A DNA stretch of 64,000 bases from Siderastrea siderea (lineage: Eukaryota > Cnidaria > Anthozoa > Scleractinia > Rhizangiidae): assembly GCA_964030785.1 (NCBI GenBank), contig OZ034968.1, forward strand, positions 49,313,230 through 49,377,229, given 5' to 3'. Within the stretch, counting starts at the first letter, position 1; every line of letters begins with the position of its first letter. Below, piece after piece: positions 22,701 through 33,259 of the stretch. A program made the position numbers and the translations under genes. The notes under the pieces were generated by a model. The model made no database searches. It was given only the letters and a program-made list of their open reading frames with translations, and was not told the origin of the DNA.

Positions 22701-23595
22701 ATGATCTCATTAAAATAATCTGCATCAACTATATTAATCTGAATTCCAAGATCATTAGCAAATGTTTTTACATCTTCGAGAGTTGAACCAAAATCATTGA
22801 TTTTTACTCCAGATTCTTCATGTAATTGCAATGCTTCATCTCTTTGAAGTTTTCTTGATCTGTTAAAATCATTTTGAATTTGAGTTTTAGTCCATTTATC
22901 TTTATTAACATTTGCCATTGCTGTAACAATTGCTCTTGCCAAACATGTTGAATCATCGTTTTTTATCGTTATGATTGATTTTTTGCTTTTTGAATTGCTA
23001 TTTGTTACTGTTAATCTTCCTGAGCCTCTTGGGATCGTAAGCGATTGAATTGTTATTTCTAATTCTGTTAAAGGGACTTCTTTATATTCAACCCATCTCG
23101 CTATCTCTTCGAGTAAATATTCACTGATACTTCCATTAATTGTTAATATTCCTGTACTCAATGGATGTTGCCAATTGATATGATTAACAATTAACCTGAT
23201 TTTGTCTCCATCAACAATTTTATTCTTTTCGATTGCTAATTCAAATGCTTTCAAAAAAACCGTTATCGAATCAATATTATTTGGATATGAAATAGCTTTG
23301 TATTTATCTTCATAATACTTGTTGATGAATTGATGTGAAATATTTTCTAATTTTAATTCTTCTCTTTTAGTTTTTAACTTTTCAATCGCCTTCTGGATAT
23401 TTGTTTTTCTTGAAATAAGTTTTTTCTTAATTTTCTATTCACATCAGCTAAACTTTTTTTCAATCGTTTTAACCTCTTCTCTTTATCTTTTGGATATAAT
23501 TTATTTTCACTTTCAATGAAATCACTCACTTTGTTTTTTTTAATCTCTTTTTTCCCTTCTTGTTTGTTTCTTTTTGGTTTGATAAGGTTTTTCAA
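19797..23595 (-). pseudogene. protein-primed family B DNA polymerase with OTU-like N-terminus (frameshifted)
   Basis: Read from high to low coordinates the frame changes at least six times. N-terminal part: a basic coiled region, then a segment with DDSTCLARA (about 22945) and, some 90 residues later, KYHFDVI, which together resemble the D-x2-C and His of OTU-type cysteine proteases. A Cys/His-rich region follows (CHTCKKSY, CKTCNRIFYG, CERSV). The exonuclease follows: YEFEATQ (ExoI, about 22150), HNAKAYDAQF (ExoII, about 22000) and EYCRSDVDIL (ExoIII, about 21620). Polymerase motifs are DFASLYPT (A, about 21040), KMGLNSLWGKFGQR (B, about 20480) and YDTDSVWY (C, about 20200). The frame ends TFPWGY. 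All catalytic motifs are visible, so decay is mainly by indels. Confidence 0.9.
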
Positions 23596-23609
23596 TTATT
23601 TCTATCATT

Positions 23610-23912
23610 CTCCCAGGAATATTCATTGGTGCTTTGGGTGCATTACTTGCAAGTATTGGACTTCCTTTAGCAATAGAACTAGGATCAAAACTCTTTGGAA
23701 AAGGAGCAGGAGAAGGTTTAAGTGTTCCTAAAAAAGCAGGTAAAGCATTAACAGTAAGTCCAAAACCTGGAATGATGCTTTATCAACCTCCCCCATTTAT
23801 TGGAAGTTGGAATGGAATGGGAAGCAAAAAACATTCCAAAAAAGGAGAAGGACTATTACTTGGACCAAACAGCCCATTCAACTCAATTCCAATCTTAGGA
23901 AACATCTTGTAA
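23610..23912 (+). CDS. Px-like hydrophobic core peptide of Polinton
   Basis: About 95-100 residues. An N-terminal hydrophobic helix (LLASIGLPLAIEL) is followed by a Gly/Lys-rich linker, PPPFIGSW, and a C-terminal GLLLGPNSPFNSIPILG. This layout matches the small protein usually found next to the protease in animal Polintons and adintoviruses, compared with adenovirus pX/pVI. The start is uncertain: the open frame extends upstream of the first in-frame alternative start, and no clear ATG is seen. It ends 3 bases into the next frame. Confidence 0.6.
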   Translation, partial: LPGIFIGALGALLASIGLPLAIELGSKLFGKGAGEGLSVPKKAGKALTVSPKPGMMLYQPPPFIGSWNGMGSKKHSKKGEGLLLGPNSPFNSIPILGNIL

Positions 23913-24369
23913 AACCAAAATTCATTGATGAACCTCTCAGTAATTTGGAACTATTGGAATGGATTGATTATTTAAGAGTATCTAATTTCAAAGGTATTTT
24001 TTCAAGAGATAGTAAAGATCATTTGCATAAAACAGGTCCTTGTATAATAAATCTTGATGATAAAATGGGCCCTGGTACACACTGGGTAGCAACTTATATT
24101 AAACCAAAAGTGATTTATTACTTTGACAGTTGTTCTTTACCTCCACCACAAGAATTTGTTGATTATACAGAGAAATTAAAAAAACATACAAATATAATTA
24201 CGGTTATCCAATACAGGATATAAATTCTGTTAGATGTGGATATTACTGTTTATATTTTCTTGACAATATTCACAAAAAGACGTTTTATCAATGTTTAAAA
24301 GTTTTCAAATTAAATGATTCAAAATTCAATGAAAAGTTCATAAAAGATTATTTCATGAAGAAAAAATGA
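23909..24369 (+). pseudogene. adenain-type cysteine protease (one frameshift)
   Basis: Begins after the Px-like gene with LSNLELLEWIDYL, the conserved opening of Polinton proteases. The catalytic His lies in GPGTHW (24080-24082) and the Asp in YYFDS (about 24125). The Cys lies in RCGYYCLYFL (24235-24237), reached only by changing frame near 24208-24215, where a one-base indel sits before QDINS. The frame then runs to a stop that overlaps the next start codon (ATGA, 24366-24369). In the family this enzyme matures virion proteins. All three catalytic residues are present, so only the indel breaks it. Confidence 0.85.
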
Positions 24370-24593
24370 ATAAAAAAACTTTTTTTAAAGAATTAAAACT
24401 TGCATTTGTAAGATTCATAAAAGATTATTTCTTTAAGAAAAATGAAATCAAATTGTGCAAAAGAAAAAAAAACAAACAATGTGTTGAACTGAGTGGATAT
24501 AAAGCATCAAAAAATGGAAGGTTGATGTTCTTTTGTACATGCCAATCTTGTGGAATAACAAAAACAAAATTTGTAAAGAATCCGGGAAACTAA
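24366..24593 (+). CDS. small zinc-binding Polinton protein
   Basis: 75 residues, starting on an ATG that overlaps the protease stop. A basic N-terminal half is followed by CVELSGYKASKNGR, then CTCQSCGITKTKFVK, a CxxC-containing ending. Small proteins with this Cys pattern sit at this place in animal Polintons. The function is unknown to me. The frame is intact. Confidence 0.6.
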   Translation: MNKKTFFKELKLAFVRFIKDYFFKKNEIKLCKRKKNKQCVELSGYKASKNGRLMFFCTCQSCGITKTKFVKNPGN

Positions 24594-25255
24594 TTCAGGC
24601 CTCATTCGGTGAGGGCATTGCAAGTTCTATAGCTGACACTGGGTTGGATTTGTTTATCCATAAAGGAATTCCATGGCTCGATAAAAAACAGTTGAAATGG
24701 GTCGATATTATACATCTGAAGCTGTGAGAAACCCTAAATTGCAAAAGAAAGCAATCGATTATGCATTATCAAAAACAACTCCTTTTATTCAAAAAACTGG
24801 ATCTGAAATGCTAGATCAACTTTCAACATCAGTCAGACCAAACAAAAAATATAAAACTGACAGAAAAGATCTTGATGGAGGTGCAATTGATGTACAAAAG
24901 TTATTAAATCAAAAATGGCTTCCAGAATTTCATATGAGAACATGGAAGGGTAAAAACTGAGTACAATTATTGCGGACCAAACACCAGATTAGAGGAAAGA
25001 TTAGGACGAGGTGATGAGGGAATAAACAGATTGGACCAAGTTTGTAAACAGCATGATATTGATTACAGTAATGCTGAGTCATTAGCTGATAAGCATATAG
25101 CAGATCAAAAAATGATTGATTCTATAAATGCGTTTCTAAACCAATCATTAACTGAAAGAGCTACTAAAAATACTATCCGAGTTAAAAAGAAACTAGGACT
25201 TGGATTAGACTCTAAGGTTCCAAAAAACGTAAAAAGCCGTCGAGTAAAAAATTAA
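24590..25255 (+). pseudogene. Polinton PLA2-like protein (frameshifted)
   Basis: Three consecutive frames make one protein. The first reads ASSIADTGLDLFIHKGIPW. After an indel in the A-run near 24680 the second reads YYTSEAVRNPKLQKKAIDYA and TGSEMLDQLS. A second shift near 24959 leads to YCGPNTRLEERL and CKQHDIDY (His/Asp at 25052-25057). The last two resemble the calcium loop and HD motif of parvovirus-type phospholipase A2 domains seen in adintovirus/Polinton minor proteins, where they are thought to help breach membranes during entry. The stretch normally between the second and third segments appears shortened. A basic tail ends the protein. Confidence 0.7.
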
Positions 25256-25269
25256 GCTGGCAGGAATAA

Positions 25270-26162
25270 CTAGCTAATGAATTACACAAACCGATAAAAC
25301 GGAACTTTACTCGACGGCGTGTTATTGCAAAATATTGACCAAATATGGTCATCAGATCTCGTTGAACTACAGCCTTTAAGCAAATTTAATAAAAACTTTA
25401 AATATTTACTTATGGTTATTGACATGTTCAGTAAATATGGTTGGATCAGTCACTGAAGCATTTAAAACCATTTTTAAAGAAGGCAGAAAGCCTCAATATT
25501 TATGGACCGATAAACGAAAAGAGTTCTACAACAAACATTTGAAAGAGTTGCTAGATAAACACAAGAGAAGAATATATTCAACTGAAAATGAGGAAAAATC
25601 ATCAGTGGTGGAGCGTTGGAATAGGACTATGAAGGGTCGAATGTGGAAACGTTTTACTGCTCAAGGTAATACAAAGTATTTAGTAATGCTTCCTGAATTA
25701 GTGAAGGAATATAACCAGTCCAAACACTCTAGCATCAAAATGACGCCTGTAGAAGCCAGTAAAAAGAAAAATGAAGGAACTGTTTATTTTAATCTATACG
25801 GTAATTTAAAACTCTTAGCAACAAAACCAAAATATAAAATAGGCGATAAAGTCAGAATATCAAAATACAAAAGAAAAACATTTGATAAGGGTTATACCCC
25901 TAATTGGACCGAAGAAATATTCGCTGCAGATAACATTCAACACACAAACCCGGTCACTTACCAAATAAAAGACTTAAATAATGAAGAAATAAAAGGGTCT
26001 TTCTATGAGCCTGAATTATTGAAAGCCGAAGACGTATTTAGAATTGAAAAAGTAATTAAGAAAGACTACAAAAAGAAACAAGCTTTAGTTAAATGGAGAG
26101 GATATAGTGATGATTTCAAGCTGGATACCGTTGAAGGACTTGCAATCAGTATAATAAAATAA
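25270..26162 (+). pseudogene. Polinton integrase with C-terminal chromodomain
   Basis: A retroviral-type DDE integrase. The N-terminal part reads ELHKPIKRNF, then after a frameshift near 25330 IDQIWSSDLVEL (first Asp 25355-25357), and MVIDMFSKYGW. A deletion with a frameshift near 25435 removes a few residues. The main frame then has LWTDKRKEFYN (second Asp 25509-25511) and EKSSVVERWNRTMK (Glu 25611-25613), giving D-x33-E, two shorter than the usual x35. The C-terminus has an SH3-like region and FRIEKVIKKD ... ALVKWRGY, a chromodomain whose last strand is lost. In the family, the integrase inserts the element with 6-bp target duplications. Confidence 0.9.
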
Positions 26163-26460
26163 GATATATTAATTTAAAAACTTCACGAAATATTCATGGT
26201 TTAACCTTGGTGAAAAAATGAATAAGCGTCTGTATTTATATGCTAATAACAAAGAAGCGAAAGATGTATTTGTCGGCATGTGATTGGTTGATAAAAACTG
26301 CGTGATAATCTTCCTATTTTTCTAAGATAAATATATATCCACGGGAAATCCCCTAATTAGCATAGTCTTTCTGTTTTTCCAGGAAGCCCACGCACTAATA
26401 ACCACATCCTGTTTTCGAAAATAAAAATTATTTGGTGAATTAAAAAGAGCCCTCCATCGC
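26163..26460. other. no gene; region after the integrase
   Basis: AT-rich sequence without a convincing frame. A minus-strand frame overlapping its right half lies antisense to the chromodomain remnant and is not called. Confidence 0.4.
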
Positions 26461-26469
26461 TCAGCTTCG

Positions 26470-26602
26470 AAGCTTTTATTAACATAAACGTCAGAAAACA
26501 ACTCAAGAAATATATCGAATCGAAAAAATTATTTAACCGAAAACTCGCGCTTGTAAAATGGAAAAAATATCTTGATAAATTCAATTCTTTAGGTTTAGTG
26601 AT
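26470..26602 (+). pseudogene. second chromodomain remnant
   Basis: The plus strand reads YIESKKLFNRKLALVKWKKY then LDKFNSLG, the same pattern as the end of the integrase chromodomain (I/E-x-K ... ALVKWxGY-x-DxFNSW). It is either the 3' end of a second integrase copy or a local duplication. It has lost the aromatic cage residue positions and the rest of the gene. Confidence 0.5.
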
Positions 26603-26618
26603 TAAGGCAAATTATAAT

Positions 26619-26849
26619 TTAATTATAATTTTTCATAACATCGCCCGCTAAAAATAAATACCCGTATTTTTGACGTTGTTGAAGGAAAGACGAAGCAATT
26701 TTGTCTTTCCAATGAAATTTCTGTTCGTTCCAAGTCATAATAGCATCAATAAGTTCCGCTTTTTTCATCTTATAGTATTTTGAAATTTTTCGATTTTGAC
26801 CCAACTCTCTTAACTGAATCATTTTTATCCGAGAAAGGATTTCAATCAT
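26619..26849 (-). CDS. SAP-like small protein of Polinton
   Basis: 76 residues starting ATG. An amphipathic motif IQLRELGQNRKIS, then YYKMKKAELIDAIM, has the spacing of SAP or Rho-N type helix-helix DNA-binding motifs (LRELAK..G...Y.KM.K.ELI..I). It lies just beyond the integrase in the opposite direction. The frame is intact. The role is unknown; DNA binding is inferred from the motif only. Confidence 0.5.
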   Translation of the reverse strand: MIEILSRIKMIQLRELGQNRKISKYYKMKKAELIDAIMTWNEQKFHWKDKIASSFLQQRQKYGYLFLAGDVMKNYN

Positions 26850-27019
26850 TTTTTGTATGAAGAATAAAATATTTTTAACAACAAAAAACAGATGTAGTTA
26901 TAATCCAATGTCTCTGAAAATAATTTTAAAAAATACCGCGTTTTTGCTAAAATGTTTATCATCGTTTACGCATGCGTATGTGGCAACTTCTTACTCAAGA
27001 AAGCGCATGCGTGTGGCTT

Positions 27020-27390
27020 ACAGAGTTACCACATGTGAAAGCTCACAAACTAAAACGATTATATAAGGGTCGTTCGAACATATGGATTATCGGTGGCGGG
27101 TGGACATGATATAGTTCGAAAAAGCGGGGGCTTTCTATATCATCTCTACCAATCACCCGGTATATATATCATGACCAAAAACCCCCCGCGGTCTGTAAAT
27201 TGGTTACAGCTAATATATACCTGTAGACTCTAAATTGGTGTCGGATTGTTGGGTAGAGCTACGACTGTGTTCGATGACCGCTTCGAAAGAAGGTTAACAA
27301 ATGTTAACGGGGAGTTCATGGTGGAAGTGCCGGTTCAATCTCAAGCCAAAAATGAAATAAAAATGAAAGCTGAAAAATAAAATGAAATGA
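27020..27390. other. no gene; TATA-like box and short inverted repeats at the Polinton/flank border
   Basis: ATTATATAAGGGTCG (about 27057-27071) resembles a promoter TATA box. Beyond it GATATAG and CTATATC flank a GC-rich run near 27110-27145. GTAAATTGGT occurs twice near 27197 and 27231 (second as CTAAATTGGT). This may be the element's terminal region, but no copy was found at the other end. Confidence 0.35.
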
Positions 27391-27469
27391 GCTCAAAAAC
27401 CTTTCAAGGGAACAAGGTGGGACAAGTGGTGGAAGGTGGCTGGGAGCCACTTTCCTTCAGCTTCAGCAG

Positions 27470-27890
27470 CCAGTCGCATTTGCATGCAGAGCGCTTACCC
27501 AAACGGAGACCAGATAGGCACAAATGGAGAAGGAGCTCCTTGCGATCATTTTTGCATGCGAGGAGTTTGACAAGTACATTTTTGGGCGTGATGTTGTGCA
27601 TGTGGAAAGTGATCACAAGCCTCTGAAAGAAATTATTAACTAAAGAAGTGTCTCTGTACTGCACCGGCAAGACTTCAGCCCATGCTCTTACGTCTTCAGC
27701 GCTGCAACCTCGAGGTCAGGTACGAGAAAGGACCCCTTATGTTCACCGCGAATACGCTAAGCTGTGCTAATCTTAAGGAAACTTTGCCTTCTAAGGAAGT
27801 GAAATCGCTGGAACTTGCAGACTACACTGAGAACTTGAGAGTTTCTCCGTGTTGTTTGGTGCGAATTCAGCATAAATCAGCCTGAGATCC
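27470..27890 (+). pseudogene. Ty3/gypsy RNase H fragment
   Basis: The plus strand reads AQIEKELLAIIFACEEFDKY and IFGRDVVHVESDHKPL, the gypsy RNase H signature (E..A+-+...+F..Y+.G+.v.v.+DHKPL). After frameshifts MLLRLQRCNLEVRYEKG follows, then FTANTLSCA, corresponding to the usual ADTLSRA. At least two frameshifts occur. No LTRs, RT or integrase were found beside it. Confidence 0.8.
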
Positions 27891-30010
27891 AGTCTGTACT
27901 CATCTTCGACTCCAAGGCTGGCCTATAGTCCGGCAGATAAGTGTCAAATCAGGGGTGAGTTCTGCACTTTATGATAAAAGCATCAAACTGAGGAGGTTAA
28001 TACTAGACCTGTTGGAGAACATTTTGAAGATTTGATGCAATCAGGATATGCTCTTTGTCAGCCAGGAGAGGGTGGTAAAAGGAGTGGGATAATTATTCAA
28101 AATGGCCGCCACCAGCGATACTTTTTTGGTGTAGAAACATACAACATAATTGTATATTGTAATTATCTACTGAAATAACCTTCAAAGATTACAATAATGC
28201 TATCAATATTGGCATAGAAGGTTTCTGAGAATGAAAAATTGAAAAGATAATTCTGAGGTCCTAATTATGAAGATTATAATTCTAATTAATTCACATTTGA
28301 TGATTGCATAGTTGTAGCTTATTTTTTCATTACTATTGTCTCAAACTCTACACGAGACAATTATAAATTGTTCCTTCTTATTGGTAAAAGAATGTGCGAC
28401 ACTATTATTTTTCCTGGGGGCTGATAAATGGCCAGAAATGAAAAAAATTGTCTTGAATAAGGCTACTTGTAGCGTCTTGACCTATGCAGTCAAAAAATGG
28501 AAGTGCTACTGATTGTCCTATTTTTGGGTAATTATTTATTGTTTATCCACTATACCAACCAGTAACCAAACAGCCATAGTTACCTATTGCAAATTAATCC
28601 ATTGTTTGAAGAGAATATGGTCGATACCGGTGGTCATCTTGGGTGTTACTTACATGTACAACTCACTTGTATTGCTAAAAGCACGTGGAAATATATAGCT
28701 TTTGTATGCGGCGATTCGATTCCGGTACTTGTATAAGAAAACATACTACAACTGCATATGCAGATTCATTCCTGAAAGCATTCTAAAACATGCCAAGGAA
28801 AGCTTCCATGCACACCAGGTTAGCACTGGTACTCTATGTGTTAGTTCAGAATGTACAAAATTCTCGCAGCGCGAAACTGGGCTGCGCTGAGTTGTGCAAA
28901 TACTAAGGGCACACCATAACGATTGCAGTAACATTTCTGGCAGACGGAAGGAGTTGGACATCCTGGCCTGGGATGGCTAGATCAATCCATCGTTAAAGGA
29001 CACTTCTGTTGGAAGACTTAAGAAGTAAAATGAAGGTATTCTATATCCTAGAATTGCAACGAGAAACGTGTCCTTGGTTTGCACCTAGATGAGATAATAA
29101 TGCTTAAAGTTGGCAAACTATCGAGAGAGTTGTACTCTTAACGGATTATGCTACTTCATACCTCAGACAGTGACTGGTCCCAGACGATGTCTGCAGTCAA
29201 TATCGGCTAACAATCTGGAATGTGGACGGGACGTTTACTCGGGTACTTCATGTAACTCGTGTAGTTCATACGTCAAACAATAACAGGTGCAATGCGTGCG
29301 CCATGTACTAGATGCAGCACCATGTCGTGTTTTACGGAAAGAAAAAGGTGCATAGCTAGATCGCTATCGAGTATACTCATTGATGCTACACGTATGCCCG
29401 CATTGTATATGCTTGCACAGACAATGCGCGCAATTTACAGCAGCGCACAGACTAAATTTTCACAAGCTTAAAGAATTAAGGCTGATCGCTAATTCCAATA
29501 TCTGATAACAATGTCAGTAATACAAGGAAAACGTTTTTCATAGAAGATGTCAGAAAACCCTCATTTAGACACTGACATGATAAAAAGCTGGCTATTTTTG
29601 GGCCTGGTGCTATTTTAGCGCTAAACTGCCCAGTCCAACAAAATTTGGTTGTATTTAACACAACGAATCAGTTAATCGAGAGCTGTAAAGGCTATAGATG
29701 AAGGAGTAAATTTGCCAATGACTCTCTTTTGGAAGTTACCGTGCTTGTGTCATTACTGTAGGTGACGTAAACTGATGAGAATGCGAAATAAAAGGACAAG
29801 TCTCAGAATAAATAGCGTGTGCAGAAACCTTTTTCCACGTTCTTTAACTGCATCAGAGTTCTGCTGTGAAAGAGTTAAATAGGTAATCTTGAAAGTGGCC
29901 ACCAAAATTATTGAGGAGAAAGCGAAATTGTGGTTAAATGATTCGACCAGTGTAATTAAATTAATTAGATGTCTAATTTGCATAATTTTGACCTAAAATA
30001 AAACGATCCC
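27891..30010. other. no gene recognised
   Basis: About 2.1 kb of AT-rich sequence with only short frames on both strands and no recognised repeat. It may be host intergenic DNA. Confidence 0.4.
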
Positions 30011-30176
30011 CTGAATACTCCATTTTACAGTTGTGTGCTTAGTGAGCAGGCCTTTGGGTGGAAGCGAGGCCTGAGTTGACCTTGATTTGATACAAACCCT
30101 CCTGCTTTTCATATGTAAATACAAACTAGTTAGCACGAGGACAACATGATTTACATGTGAAAAGCAGGAGGGTCTT

Positions 30177-30208
<32 letters not shown>

Positions 30209-30258
30209 GACTCAAAGGCCAAGTCACTAAACAAACAACTGCAAAATGGACTATTCAG
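30011..30258. mobile_element. 248-bp foldback element
   Basis: Arms of about 105 bp pair with few mismatches: CTGAATACTCCATTTTACAG on the left with CTGCAAAATGGACTATTCAG on the right, and in the middle CCTCCTGCTTTTCATATGTA with ACATGTGAAAAGCAGGAGG. A loop of about 35 nt remains. There is no coding capacity, and no clear target duplication was identified. Confidence 0.8.
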
Positions 30259-31010
30259 TTAAATCACCCCGAAAATGTTAATGTTTTGTTTTGATGGGAA
30301 ATTCAACACGCACACATAACTAGAATGACAATTTAACACTGTATCAAGTTAATTTTGCTTCATTTTCCTAATAATAGTATTTATTATTCAACAAATTGTC
30401 ACTATGCCCATATATGGTAAGGAAGCCCTCAATATCTGTCATCCTACATGACAGATATCCTGCGATATACGTAAATGACCATATTTGGAAGTGCACTGCA
30501 GATTTTCTTTCATTGCTTGTTTGGCGGCCATTTTGAAAAGCGAGGCAGTTTTAGCAGTGTTCTCCGTAAATTTTAACTCTCTAGAAGAAACTTTCCACGA
30601 TTAAATGCTCTCAAAAAGTCAACAAGTATTTGCTTCAGCTCACAAAGATATCCAGAGGTTGACTTGGAATTTTCATAGTGAGAACTCAACCAAGAAAATG
30701 CTGTTGCGAACGAAGCAGCACACTTGCCGGCACGGAAAGTTGTAAAGACTAAAGTTGAAAAGATTTTAATTCACAGAAAGAGGACTTTTTCTCGGTAAGG
30801 TAGCAATATTTTTTCCTTTGTCTTGTCATTTCCAAACATGAGTTTGTAAATAAGTCTTTTTAAGCGAACGGTAGTAAACTTCGATTTCTTGAAGTTCTGT
30901 TTTGATTTTTATTAAGCTTATGTGTTGCTAGCTTTTAGCGTTTTTATCGTAGAGCCGTAGTTTTTCTCGCTCTGAAAATGGTAGGCGATGGGAATTTGTT
31001 GAATAATAAA
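30259..31010. other. no gene recognised
   Basis: AT-rich sequence. A short palindromic pair TGTCATCCTACATGACA lies near 30437. Confidence 0.4.
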
Positions 31011-31121
31011 ACAATTATCCTGCTCAATCTTGCGGAATATCCCCTGATTTAGCCAACTCGGCCTACGGCCTCGTCGGCTAAGTATCAGGTGATATTCCGC
31101 GCGATTTCGCAGGATAATTGT
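31011..31121. repeat. 111-bp foldback element
   Basis: ACAATTATCCTGC at the left pairs with GCAGGATAATTGT at the right. Inside, GCGGAATATC pairs with GATATTCCGC, and the centre AGCCAACTCGG / CTCGTCGGCT is also nearly palindromic. Confidence 0.8.
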
Positions 31122-32929
31122 TAATTATAGTCTGAATCAGATTAAATTTGGATAAACATTTAAGGATAAAAATTAGCGACAAGAGTTTAACACAACGTTT
31201 CGATGTCTCCATGACATCATTATGAAGTGAGAAAATAAAATATAGATTAGTTAATATATACAAGATGAGGTGTTAAAAAAGTAAACAATAAGCAACATAT
31301 TTGGCGTGTAATTGTGTGTGCATGATAAGTATGTCTAAATAAATAGTTTTGCGCGGATAGAGTCCGATTGCGTGTTCAGTTTTGGTTTCTTTTTCTTTAA
31401 AGAAGAAGAAATATAGTCTGAATGGCGGCCATATTGACAAATCCCCCCCTTCCCAGCTGCCACAGTTCCTATCCAGATGTCTCTAATCTTTAAAACGTTC
31501 CTTACTATTCCTAGTATTAGTGTGCCAAGTTTCATGCATTTATCATAAAGTGCAAAATAGTTTCTCTGCTAGACTACTAGTGACGTTTGCGGCTGCGATC
31601 CTGTTTTGCGCCATTTCTTTCAATATGGTCGTGAACTGATTGTTCAAGGAAAACTGGTCTTCCGCGGGTCTCGCCTGTTTGTTCTCAGTGCACTCATAAA
31701 CGAGTTTATGTCCCTCGCTCACTCGAGTCACATTGTGCTAGGGGATTCCCCCCCCCCCCCCCCCCATTGAAGAATTTCGTCGGCCAGTGAAGTCGAATTA
31801 CTCTTAGCGGGAAGAAAAGTTAGCAGTAGTGTTGTGTTTTAACACCAGTCGAAAGGGAAGCCATTTTCCTTGAAACGTAAGCATGTTCTTTGCAAAAATA
31901 TTTAAGGACGTTCGTGCCCAAAATCTTCCCACGTTCAGATTTTTGTAAAACTTTTGCTGCAGTTAGGCGTTGACCACCTTATGCGAGAAAGGCAAAACAT
32001 TGGGCTCACCACGCTTATTTCAGATATAAAGCGTATTGAAGACCGTAGTGTTTGTAGAAGCTTTGGCCGTGTATGGCGATGTCGGCCTCACTGCAATAAG
32101 CAAGAAAAAAAGTAAAAGGGAGAACTCGAGATAAGATCCATGTATTGAATTCGACGCAAATAGGCCTATTTCTTACATTTTTGCAGCTGATGTCATTCCT
32201 TCACGTAGAATTAGCCTCGGAAAAGGATACTTGTAAGTCATGCACACCCACATTCGTAGAAAAATTCAATCGCGTGTGAGTAGAAAAAGCGACATAGTTA
32301 AAACTTCTCACGTTCAGAACTTCTTTGGTTTTGGTAAAAAATGGAGAGAATCAGTAAAGGAAGTGATCTATCGAAAGCAAAAAATGGGGGTTGCCGTGTA
32401 ATTAAGAGAGTGTAGTCCGTGCCTTGACTTCTAGAAAAGTCTACCAAAAATCTAGCTTGTCTACCATGCTGGTATTTGGCACGACGCGACGAAACTTCAT
32501 CGATATACGAACCGTTAAAAAATGCTTCGAGCTGCATGAGAAATATATGAATACATAAAAAAGACGAAAATTCTTTACCTACCTTGAAACGCGACACGAA
32601 ACGGCTCTTCATCTTTGAAACGCGACACGAAACGGCTCTACATCTTTTCGTTTCCTGCATGAAATTTTACCAAACCCTCGCATCGAACCTTCAGATTACA
32701 CCTCCAATATTGCTGCTCAATCCTAGTCGCAAAATTTCGTGACTTAAAGTCCCGGATGTGAGGCTAACAGTAACAATAAACAAGGGTCTCTGTTGTTGCC
32801 CGAGGCTTTTCGAATACGTCCGCCATTTTCCCGAAGAACAATAGATTCGTGACGTCATAAGTGTCCTAAAATATTAGGATAATCCGGACTGTATACTGTT
32901 TCTCACCGACTATCAGTGACCTTGAAGCA
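31122..32929. other. no gene recognised; poly-C run
   Basis: Contains a run of about 20 C at 31747-31766. A GTG-started minus-strand frame of 62 codons (31543-31731) has plausible composition but no domain. TTTAAGGACGTTCGTGCCC near 31902 looks like the start of a dispersed repeat whose other end I did not find. A tandem copy of CTTTGAAACGCGACACGAAA lies near 32585 and 32614. Confidence 0.4.
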
Positions 32930-33259
32930 AAACTGAATGCTGATCTGCAGAAGATAGGTGACTGGCTCATCAGCAATCAATTAACGATTAATACTACCAA
33001 GACGAAAGTGATGGTAATTGGCAGTCGTAGGAAACGTTGAAGGCCTTACAAAGGTTATTTCTGTGTCATTTCAAGTTCACAATAGAGTTGTGGAGAGGGT
33101 TGAGAACGTTAAGTGTCTGGGTGCTACTTTCTCTTCTGACATAACCTGGACAGGTCACACTAATTATCTTTCCGCTAAAATCAACGAGCGCCTTGGTCTC
33201 CTGAAGAGGACAAAGCATTTCTTACCCCAGTTTGCTAGAGTGCTCTATTATAATAGCTA
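32930..33259 (+). pseudogene. CR1/Jockey-like LINE RT fragment
   Basis: Reads DLEAKLNADLQKIGDWLISN and INTTKTKVMVIGS, then after a frameshift VERVENVKCLGATFSSDITW and INERLGLLKRTKHFLP. This is the region after the RT palm (NPxKTxxMxxG ... xKYLGxxxDxxLxW). The order relative to the next fragment shows that it is a separate truncated copy. Confidence 0.75.

Larger units (their letters stand above)
19575..27066. mobile_element. Polinton/Maverick element, decayed and compact
   Basis: Gene content and order fit a Polinton (related to adintoviruses): PolB on the minus strand, then on the plus strand a Px-like core peptide, adenain-type protease, small zinc protein, PLA2-like protein and retroviral-type integrase with chromodomain. 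All but the smallest frames are broken. No packaging ATPase and no major or minor jelly-roll capsid gene was recognised, and the roughly 7.5 kb length is well below the usual 15-20 kb, so a large deletion is likely. Codon use is AT-rich throughout, unlike the flanks. Boundaries are approximate because terminal repeats and target duplication were not found. Confidence 0.85.
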
